Below are positions 1 to 6,900 of a DNA stretch of 14,831 nt, in pieces. A model generated the notes under the pieces. It was not told the DNA's origin. It saw only the letters and a list, made by a program, of their open reading frames with translations, and did no database searches. Source of the DNA: Ignavibacteria bacterium (GTDB taxonomy: Bacteria; Bacteroidota; Ignavibacteria; Ignavibacteriales; Melioribacteraceae); assembly GCA_027347805.1 (NCBI GenBank), contig DAIEQP010000100.1, forward strand, positions 1-14,831, read 5' to 3'. A program made the translations under genes and the position numbers. The number at the start of each line of letters is the position of its first letter. Within the stretch, counting starts at the first letter, position 1.

Positions 1-404
1 AGGGAGTAGCTGGAAATCTTGGAGCTGTCCAGCTTAATCTTATAGCTGCAAAGGTTGAAGCGAAACTAAAGATTGGTATGGATCTGGATGATGCAGATTT
101 TAAAGAATTTGAGTCTATAATTAATCTTGTTCTAAATGAAATTATGGAGTGGAAGAACACTAGAAAGCACGATGAAATTAAAGAGGAAAACGGCCAATTA
201 GATTCAGAAAAACTGAAGCAAATGTTGTCAGAACTTAAAATATTGCTTGATGATAACGATTTTGATTCGAGTAAAAAGATTGATGAGATATTAAATCTTC
301 CTGGAATTTCACCTTTTAAAACTTTACTAAAAGAAATAGAAAATTCTGTGAAGAACTACGATTATGATGAGGCCATTGAAAAATTAAACAATGTTAAGTT
401 ATAA
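1..404 (+). CDS. C-terminal Hpt (histidine phosphotransfer) domain of a truncated signalling protein
   Basis: The reading frame is open from base 3 to the TAA at 402-404, so the gene begins upstream of the window; the ATG at 78 is internal. The first visible residues read GVAGNLGAVQLNLIAAKVE. This matches the stretch directly after the phosphorylated histidine in Hpt domains (consensus H-x-L-K-G-x-A-x-N-x-G-A, then A-x-x-x-E), so the catalytic His should lie only a few codons outside. After a charged linker comes a second helical pair with LLDDNDFDSSKKIDEIL and a YDYDEAIEKL ending, the usual C-terminal half of an Hpt bundle. Hpt domains with this tail commonly end large hybrid histidine kinases, so the missing part is probably a sensor kinase with receiver domains (inference). 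Its likely phosphotransfer partners are the receiver proteins at 1220 and 1631. Confidence is high for Hpt, moderate for the hybrid kinase. Confidence 0.8.
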   Translation, partial: GVAGNLGAVQLNLIAAKVEAKLKIGMDLDDADFKEFESIINLVLNEIMEWKNTRKHDEIKEENGQLDSEKLKQMLSELKILLDDNDFDSSKKIDEILNLPGISPFKTLLKEIENSVKNYDYDEAIEKLNNVKL

Positions 405-464
405 GTCTTTCTTTTACACTTTGGTTTTTTGTTTTATTAACTGATTAATTCAAAAATATTTATC

Positions 465-469
465 AGGAG
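465..469 (+). promoter_or_regulatory. Shine-Dalgarno site of bacteriohemerythrin
   Basis: AGGAG sits five bases before the ATG at 475 and fixes that start. Confidence 0.75.
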
Positions 470-474
470 CAGAT

Positions 475-882
475 ATGGCATTAGTGGAATGGAAAACCGT
501 CTATGAAACAAATGTGAGCGAAGTTGATAATCAGCATAAAAAACTTGTTGGTATTGTAAACGAACTTCACTCAGCAATGATAATGGGAAAAGGGAAAGAT
601 GTTTTAAGCAAAGTGTTCAACGAATTAGTTGAATACACACTTATTCATTTTGCTACCGAAGAAAAATATTTTGATGAATATGTCTATCCGGAAGCAGATC
701 TCCATAAACAGCAGCATAAAAATTTAGTGGAACAGGTTGCTGCCTTGAAAACAAAATTTGAAGCAGGCGAAAAAGTCCTGACACTTGATGTGATGAATTT
801 TCTCAGAGATTGGCTTCACGATCATATCATTGGTTCAGATAAATTATTTGGACCATACTTGAATAGTAAGGGAGTTAAATAG
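475..882 (+). CDS. Bacteriohemerythrin
   Basis: This 135-residue protein is the full length of a single-domain bacteriohemerythrin, a four-helix bundle whose non-heme di-iron centre binds O2 reversibly. All seven expected ligands are visible: His21 (DNQHKKL), His58 and Glu62 (HFATEE), His77 and His81 (HKQQH), and His117 with Asp122 (H-x4-D). The N-terminal W-x-x-x-Y-x-T-x-V-x-x-x-D-x-Q-H is also typical. There is no signal peptide or membrane segment, so it should be cytosolic. Its place between an Hpt protein and response regulators suggests a link between O2 binding and signalling, or simple O2 storage or delivery. The sequence cannot tell these apart. The family call is very secure. Confidence 0.96.
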   Translation: MALVEWKTVYETNVSEVDNQHKKLVGIVNELHSAMIMGKGKDVLSKVFNELVEYTLIHFATEEKYFDEYVYPEADLHKQQHKNLVEQVAALKTKFEAGEKVLTLDVMNFLRDWLHDHIIGSDKLFGPYLNSKGVK

Positions 883-941
883 AATAATCTGATAAATATT
901 CATTGTGAGTTGTGCTATTCAAGAAATGTAATTAATGATAA

Positions 942-1206
942 ATTGCAATCTTGATTGAAAAAAACACAGGAAAAAATAAACCTGTTCTTGTTAAATATTT
1001 ACTTCGATCTCACAATGTTTGGATAGAATTTACTGTGATGATAAAGAGTTTTGATAAGTATAAAGATATTCCTATAATTGCATACACTGCCTTTACAAAG
1101 GGCGGTGATGAAAAAAATTATTGAAGAAGGTTGCACACATTATTTATCTAAACCTTGCAGCAAAAAAGAATTAGTTAATCTAATTGAAAGCCTATTATTG
1201 TCATAA
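942..1206 (+). pseudogene. Decayed response-regulator receiver domain
   Basis: Frame 3 from 942 encodes KNKPVLV, then YLLRSHNV, then FDKYKDIPIIAYTAFTKGGDE before a TGA at 1122-1124. The next frame, from 1108, continues as MKKIIEEGCTHYLSKPCSKK to a TAA at 1204-1206. Together these match the end of a receiver domain: beta-4 PIIAYTA, the G-C-T-H-Y motif and the conserved Lys-Pro. Two lesions are visible. A run of seven A's (1111-1117) shifts the frame by one base. In addition, only about 24 residues separate the beta-1 strand (PVLV) from IPIIA where an intact receiver has about 70, so the region carrying the phosphoacceptor Asp is missing. A sequencing error at the A-run could explain the shift but not the deletion. 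No function is expected. Confidence 0.7.
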
Positions 1207-1209
1207 TAT

Positions 1210-1213
1210 GGAG
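1210..1213 (+). promoter_or_regulatory. Shine-Dalgarno site of the single-domain response regulator
   Basis: GGAG lies six bases before the ATG at 1220. This supports that start over the longer TTG start at 1184, which would run through the 3' end of the pseudogene, and over the ATG at 1208. Confidence 0.6.
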
Positions 1214-1219
1214 AGTGAA

Positions 1220-1603
1220 ATGAGTGACCGCAGCAAAGATAAAACAATACTTATAGTTGACGATGCACCTGAAAACATTTCAATTCTTGCTGAGCTGTTA
1301 AATGAGTATAATATTAAAGTTGCAACAAATGGTGAGAAAGCTTTAAAGATAATTGCATCGGGTACCCCCATAAGTTTAATTCTTCTCGATATTATTATGC
1401 CTGGAATTAACGGTTTTGAAGTTGCTGCGAAATTAAAGGAAGATCCGAAAACCACTGCAATACCAATTGTATTTGTAACAGGTGAAAAAGATGTAGACAG
1501 CTTTGTAAAAGGTTTTGAACTTGGGGCAGAAGATTATATTCAAAAACCATTTGATCCGAATGTTATTTTATATACTGTGAAGTCAAAGTTAGGACTTCCA
1601 TAA
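1220..1603 (+). CDS. Single-domain response regulator (CheY-like receiver)
   Basis: This 127-residue protein consists of one receiver domain and no output domain. The conserved residues are all present: acidic pair Asp14-Asp15 (ILIVDDAPEN), phosphoacceptor Asp57 (LLLDIIMPG in context), Thr87 at the end of beta-4 and Lys109 (QKPFDP). It therefore should accept phosphate from a kinase or Hpt protein, and may act as a shuttle or by protein binding. The receiver of the next gene is clearly similar (shared VDDAxEN, NGEKALKI, LGAxD), so the two look like paralogues from a local duplication. The pseudogene just upstream is a third, more diverged receiver. The gap to the next start is 27 nt, so they are probably co-transcribed. 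The upstream Hpt domain is a reasonable phosphodonor (inference). Confidence 0.93.
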   Translation: MSDRSKDKTILIVDDAPENISILAELLNEYNIKVATNGEKALKIIASGTPISLILLDIIMPGINGFEVAAKLKEDPKTTAIPIVFVTGEKDVDSFVKGFELGAEDYIQKPFDPNVILYTVKSKLGLP

Positions 1604-1630
1604 TCAAAATAAATTGGTGATAATATTATT

Positions 1631-3334
1631 ATGAGTCAGGAAATTAAAGACCAGCGAATTCTTATTGTTGATGATGCATTAGAAAATGTTGAAATATTGG
1701 GTTCAATACTTTCTAACTATAAAAGGAGTGTCGCATTAAACGGAGAAAAAGCACTTAAGATTGCCTTTGGTGAAAACAAACCAGATTTAATCTTGTTAGA
1801 CGTACTTATGCCTGGTATGGACGGCTTTGAAGTTTGCAGACGGCTTAAAGAAAACCCACAGACCAAAGACATTCCGGTTATTTTTATTACGGCAAAAACT
1901 GAAGTTGAAGATGAAACAAAAGGCCTTGAACTTGGTGCAGTAGATTTTATACCAAAACCAATCAGTCCCCCTGTGGTGCTTGCACGAGTGAAAAACCATC
2001 TTGAATTAAAAATGGCCAGACAGGATCTGGAAAAGAATAATCAAGAACTGGCATGGCATAATAAGTATATAACCGATAGTATTAATTATGCTAAAAGAAT
2101 TCAAAGCGCTATTCTTCAAACTGAACAACAAATTCAAAAAATATTTCCTGAAAGTTTCTACCTATACAAACCCAAAGATATTGTTAGCGGCGACTTTTAT
2201 TGGTTCAGCGAAACCGAGGATCTTAAAATATTTGCGGCAGTGGACTGCACCGGTCATGGTGTGCCGGGTGCGTTTATGTCGATTATTGGAAATACACTGC
2301 TGAATGAAATTGTAAATATGCTTAAGATTAAAGATCCTGGACAAATATTAAATCGACTTGATAAAAGAGTAATCAGTGAATTGCAGAAAGATATTAACAT
2401 AAGTACTTATGATGGCATGGATGTGGCGCTTGGTGTTTTTGATTCAAGAAAAAATATTCTGAAAGTTGCCGGGGCCTATCGGCCAATTTATTATATTCAG
2501 AATAACCAATTCTTTGAGATAAAGGGAGACAGAAAATCGATTGGTGATCCGAAAAAAGAAACTTCCTTTACGACAACAACAATTAAGATAGATTCGGATA
2601 CTGAAGTTTATATTTTTTCTGACGGAATTACAGATCAAAATAATATTGATGAAAAAAAGTTTAGTGCCAGCAAATTAAAAGAATTGCTAAATTCAATTCA
2701 CTCAAAAGAAACCACAGAACAGAAAAAAATTCTTCTAGAGCAGTTCGAAGCTCACCGGGGCGAGGTTACACAAAGAGATGATGTATTGTTAATTGGTATT
2801 CGCTTACAGCCCCTTAAGGAAATTAATATCATTAATTATTTCGGCCCTTTGACTCATGATAAAATTGTATCACTTGGCGAAGAACTTGATAAAAATCTGC
2901 AATCCTTTCTTACACCAAAACAGATAAAAATGATTTTTTTCTGTGCGAATGAATTTATGCAGAACATTTATAATTATTCTGAAGAAGTTATAACTGAAGA
3001 AAACAAATCAGTTGGTGTTGGGTCAATAGATGTTACATTAATTGGGCAGACTCTCGAAATTAAATCTTTTAATAAAACCAGCAACGAATCTTTTGAACGT
3101 GTAAAAGATAAAATAAGTTATTACAATTCTCTGGATGAAGATCAGTTAAAGGCGCTTAAGAAAGAGAAATTGGCAGTAGAATCGGAAGCAACTTCAAAAG
3201 GGGGCGGAATTGGATTTCTGGAAATAATCAGAAGAACAAAATCTCCAATAATTGTTACAAATGATTTTGATCCGATCAACCAAAACATAATTAAATTTTA
3301 TTTGAAAATTAATTTGGGAGATACAAATGGATAA
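1631..3334 (+). CDS. Receiver - PP2C (SpoIIE-type) phosphatase - SiaB-type GHKL kinase fusion
   Basis: This 567-residue protein has three parts. Residues 8-122 are a receiver with Asp14-Asp15, phosphoacceptor Asp57, Thr88 and Lys109. A coiled linker (about 123-165, with DSINYAKRIQSAIL) leads to a SpoIIE/PP2C phosphatase at about 170-392. That domain's metal-binding motifs are intact: GDFYW (Asp188), DCTGHG (Asp205), FSDGITD (Asp331) and QRDD (Asp383/384). Residues about 397-562 resemble the SiaB kinase family (DUF6272): an N-box-like NEFMQNIYNYS (Glu441, Asn445), then VGVGSI, YYNSLDEDQLKALKKE and a glycine loop GGGIGF at 524-529. In Pseudomonas, SiaA (PP2C) and SiaB (kinase) are separate proteins acting oppositely on SiaC; here both activities appear fused and placed under a receiver. 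There is no membrane segment, unlike SiaA. A weak GGTGA precedes the start. The 3' end overlaps the SiaC-family gene by 8 nt. Receiver and PP2C are secure; the SiaB assignment is by motif recognition. Confidence 0.9.
   Translation: MSQEIKDQRILIVDDALENVEILGSILSNYKRSVALNGEKALKIAFGENKPDLILLDVLMPGMDGFEVCRRLKENPQTKDIPVIFITAKTEVEDETKGLELGAVDFIPKPISPPVVLARVKNHLELKMARQDLEKNNQELAWHNKYITDSINYAKRIQSAILQTEQQIQKIFPESFYLYKPKDIVSGDFYWFSETEDLKIFAAVDCTGHGVPGAFMSIIGNTLLNEIVNMLKIKDPGQILNRLDKRVISELQKDINISTYDGMDVALGVFDSRKNILKVAGAYRPIYYIQNNQFFEIKGDRKSIGDPKKETSFTTTTIKIDSDTEVYIFSDGITDQNNIDEKKFSASKLKELLNSIHSKETTEQKKILLEQFEAHRGEVTQRDDVLLIGIRLQPLKEINIINYFGPLTHDKIVSLGEELDKNLQSFLTPKQIKMIFFCANEFMQNIYNYSEEVITEENKSVGVGSIDVTLIGQTLEIKSFNKTSNESFERVKDKISYYNSLDEDQLKALKKEKLAVESEATSKGGGIGFLEIIRRTKSPIIVTNDFDPINQNIIKFYLKINLGDTNG
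3316..3320 (+). promoter_or_regulatory. Shine-Dalgarno site of the SiaC-family gene
   Basis: GGGAG inside the end of the upstream gene lies six bases before the ATG at 3327. It supports that start and coupled translation. Confidence 0.65.
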
Positions 3335-3701
3335 TTTGATAATTGAAAAAACTAAGAGCAGCCCGGCAATTAACTTTAATGCTGCTACTGGCAAATGCGA
3401 AATGGTTGGTTCATCTTACCCTGAAAACGCAAGTGAATTCTATACTCCTGTTTTTGACTGGCTCAACAATTATATAACCCAGGTGACACGGGATCTTTAT
3501 TTCGATTTCAAGTTAGATTACCTTAATTCGAGTTCGATAAAATTCATCTCTGAATTCGTTGATAAAATTGACAAGTACGGAAAAATCGGTGTCACTGTTG
3601 AGATTAACTGGCATTTCAGAGATGAGGATGAAGATATAAAAGAACTTGGTGAAGAATTTAAAGATGAAGTAAGCTGTAAATTCAATTTAATCGAAGATTA
3701 A
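3327..3701 (+). CDS. SiaC-family regulatory phosphoprotein (DUF1987)
   Basis: This 124-residue protein fits the small alpha/beta SiaC family. Visible family features are an N-terminal TKSSPAINF segment, a G-x-S-Y-P-E-N motif at 28-34, FDWLNNYI, then a strand-turn FDFKLDYLNSSS followed by the helix IKFISEFVDKI and a VEINWHFRDEDED segment. In Pseudomonas SiaC the regulatory phosphorylation is on Thr68 in the equivalent Y-x-N-T-S-S loop. Here residue 68 by direct count is Ser (N67-S68-S69-S70), so Ser68 is the predicted phosphosite. It overlaps the phosphatase/kinase gene, which should supply both enzymes acting on it. Unphosphorylated SiaC binds and activates the diguanylate cyclase SiaD in Pseudomonas; no GGDEF protein is present here, so the partner must differ or be elsewhere. 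The family call is strong, the partner unknown. Confidence 0.88.
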   Translation: MDNLIIEKTKSSPAINFNAATGKCEMVGSSYPENASEFYTPVFDWLNNYITQVTRDLYFDFKLDYLNSSSIKFISEFVDKIDKYGKIGVTVEINWHFRDEDEDIKELGEEFKDEVSCKFNLIED

Positions 3702-3705
3702 GGAG
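3700..3705 (+). promoter_or_regulatory. Shine-Dalgarno site of the 83-residue gene
   Basis: AAGGAG overlaps the stop codon of the SiaC-family gene and lies six bases before the ATG at 3712. It fixes the start and implies coupled translation. Confidence 0.7.
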
Positions 3706-3711
3706 CTAAAT

Positions 3712-3963
3712 ATGGCAGAAGAAATATTTGATGAAACAGAGCAAACTTTCAAAGAAGATTTCGCTTATCTTGAAAAAATTAAAAAAGTGAAAGCAAATAA
3801 AGATATTGATCCATTGATGTTAATGATTGAATACCAGGTCCTCGCAGAAAAATATAATAAGCTCTTGAAAAATGCTGTGAGAATTTCAAAGATGGGAGAT
3901 AAAGCACAAAAGAAATTAATAAAATATAAAGAACTGATGGACACAATGAGGAATATGGGGTAA
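3712..3963 (+). CDS. Small helical protein resembling a stand-alone signalling stalk
   Basis: This 83-residue, highly charged protein is predicted all-helical, with no signal peptide or membrane segment and only one Gly before its last residues. The C-terminal half (EKYNKLLKNAVRISKMGDK, then AQKKLIKYKEL) resembles the signalling-helix segment Y-x-x-L-L-K-x-x-x-x-I/V-S-x-x-x-D-x-x-Q-x-x-L that commonly precedes GGDEF or nucleotide cyclase catalytic domains. No catalytic domain follows; the next gene begins after one spacer base. In the Pseudomonas Sia system, SiaC binds the helical stalk of SiaD. An attractive reading is that this protein is such a stalk on its own and binds the SiaC-family protein or the downstream AAA+ protein (inference). 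It could instead be an adaptor for the AAA+ protein. I do not recognise an established family name. Confidence 0.75.
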   Translation: MAEEIFDETEQTFKEDFAYLEKIKKVKANKDIDPLMLMIEYQVLAEKYNKLLKNAVRISKMGDKAQKKLIKYKELMDTMRNMG

Positions 3964-3964
3964 T

Positions 3965-6900
3965 ATGGATCAGCAGAATCTTAATCAAATCCAACAGGAA
4001 GCTTTTGAGCATCTTCTTAAAGGCAGAGCACGAATGGCGTTACCATTGGCTGAACAGCTGATTAAAGAAAGACAAAATGATAGTGAAGCTGCAATCTGCT
4101 ATGCTTGGGCATTGCTTGAAAACAATGACCCGCTGAATGCTGAAAAGTATATGAAACAATCCGTTGAATTGCCCGGCGATTCTGTTACTGCAAGAATGTA
4201 CCGCGCTTATCTGCAAATGAGGTTAAGCAGTTTTGAGGGTGCTGTATACGATTTTAACATGACAGAAGGAAAGCAGAAAGAACTATTGGCATGGACATAT
4301 CTTAATAAAGCCAAGTCATTAGCTGCTATTGGAGAAGTGGAGAAAGCCTCAAACTTCTTTACTCTTGCTTTGATGATTGATAACAATGCAAATCCCGAAT
4401 GGAAAAAGTTGAAAATATACTTTCAAAAAGCGCAGGAAATTAAAAAAGCAAATTCACTTAATTCATCAAATGCAAAAGAATTTATCGAGCTTTGCACAGC
4501 ATCATTGAAACAAAAAGAATATTGGTTTTCGCTTCTTGTTTCAAAAGCATTAGTGGCCGAACCTGATATTTTAGTTAATCATCCTGAAGCTGAATTGCTT
4601 GAACTTGAATCGATGTATAAATTGAACCAATTAAAGCCGGTGATGGAAAAAATTGAGCTGCTTAAAAAGAAACTTCCTGAAGATGAAAAAATAAAATCCA
4701 TAGAGCAGGCAGTTCTTAATTCTAATAAAAAAGGGGAAGAACTTAAAACTTCATCGGCGGAATCGAGTGAAAATGCTCAACCCGTTAAATCCGCAACTAA
4801 TTTTTACCCTTCAAAATATGCAGAAGTATTCTCAATGAAATTGTATGACTTCAGAAAGGATGATAAAGAGAAGGTGTTTTATTCTGCAATTTGTCTGGAT
4901 GATGTTAAGGAAATTGGCGTCGAGATAATTTTCAATAATCCGTTTTATAAAAAAAGCGATCAATCTATCAGATGTTTCCTTGCATGGTACCTTGATGATG
5001 ATTTGGTTGATCAGATGAATTTTGAATTGAATGTTCCTGCCGACTGGGATGCAATGATTCTTACTCGTGCAACCGATACAAAGAAAAATAGATTTTGGAT
5101 AAATGGTGACGCTCGTATTGAATTGTTTATGAATAAAGAAAAAGTTGCAGAGAAATCATTTAAAATTGACAATGCTTCTGTGATCGAAATTGAAAAAAGT
5201 AAGGAAGAGAAAAAAGAAACAGAAGAAATTGAAGATGTTGAAACAGTAGATATTAATCAGGTGCTCGATGAGCTAAATTCAATTGTCGGACTTTCTTCAA
5301 TTAAAAAATCTGTTAAAGAGCTCATTGATTATCTTGAATTCATGAGGGAAAGAAAACAGCTTGGTCTAAAAGCAAAAGATCAGGTATCAGTGCATACTAT
5401 TTTCCTCGGAAATCCCGGCACTGGAAAAACAACTGTTGCTCGACTGATGGGTAAAATATTTAAAGGTATGGGCCTGCTTCCAAAAGGAAAAGTAATCGAA
5501 GTTGATCGGTCTGCACTTGTTGGTCAGTATGTTGGTGAAACAGCCCAGAAGACTGAAAAAATAATTGAGCAGGCGCTTGGTAATGTTTTATTCATTGATG
5601 AAGCTTACACGCTTGTTAAAAAAGGTGCTTCAAATGATTTTGGACAGGAAGCGATTGACGTTCTTCTAAAAAGAATGGAAGACAAAAAAGGAGAGTTCTT
5701 TGTTGTTGTTGCCGGATATCCAAAAGAAATGCAGGATTTTCTTGATGCTAACCCAGGATTAAGATCTCGTTTTACTCATAATTTCATGTTCGAAGATTAT
5801 CAACCGGAAGAACTGCTTGAAATTTTTAAGAAACTCGTTAAAGATGAAGATTACAGAATTACTGATGAAGCAGAAAAAATTCTGTTAAAAGAATTATCAA
5901 ATATTTATAGAACAAGAGATAAAAACTTCGGCAATGCAAGAACAGTCCGTAAAATTTTTGAAGACGCTAAACTTGAAGTAAGTAAAAGATATTTAACACT
6001 TCCCAAACACGAACGGACACAGGAAAAGCTGACTACTGTTTATCCCGAAGATATAAAAGCAATATTAAAGCCGCATGATATTAAGGTGGATGTTAAACTT
6101 CCTATCAATGAAGAACTTCTTTCTGAAGCATTAAATCAGCTGGAAAAACTCCAGGGACTCAATTCTGTTAAGAAAGATGTCCGTGAGATGGTGAAGCTTG
6201 CTAAATATTATAATGAGATTGGTGAAAATATAAGAGATAAATTTACTTCCCATGTTTTGTTTTTAGGAAGCCCTGGTACCGGCAAAACAACTGTTGCAAG
6301 AATTATAAGTAAAATTTATACAGCATTAGCAATTCTTCCAAATGGTCAATTGATTGAAACAGACCGTTCTGGATTGGTGGCTAGTTATGTGGGGCAAACT
6401 GCAGAGAAAACAACAGCTGCAATTAATTCTTCAATTGGCGGTACATTATTTATTGATGAAGCATATACGCTTGTAAAAGGCGGCGATAACGATTTTGGCA
6501 AGGAAGCTATTGATACATTATTAAAACGAATGGAGGATGATAGAGGAAAGTTTATTGTTATTGCGGCTGGTTATACTGATGAAATGAAAGCATTTCTTGA
6601 AAGTAACCCCGGAATGAAATCGCGTTTTACAAAAACATTTTTCTTCGAAGATTATACCCCGGAAGACCTGATGGAAATATTTATAAATCTCTGTAAGAAA
6701 GATTCGTTGAGAATCGAAGATGGTGCGCGTGCCTTGCTGGTTAAATATTTTAATAAAATTTACAGAGACCGTGATAAGAATTTCGGAAATGCAAGAATAG
6801 TCAGGAACGTTTTTGACAATGCAAATAGAAATCGAATTTTAAGATTGGCCGATATTCCTTCTTCACAGCTTAACGAAGAAAAGAAAATATTATTTGTTTT

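Noticed and set aside
1108..1206. 32-codon open frame beginning with ATG after a GGCGG
   Set aside because: It encodes only the receiver C-terminus that continues the upstream frame; the ribosome-site-like bases are the codons for Gly-Gly in that remnant.
1184..1219. TTG start extending the response regulator by 12 codons
   Set aside because: The extra residues lie over the 3' end of the pseudogene and do not fit a receiver N-terminus; the ATG at 1220 has a GGAG at good distance.
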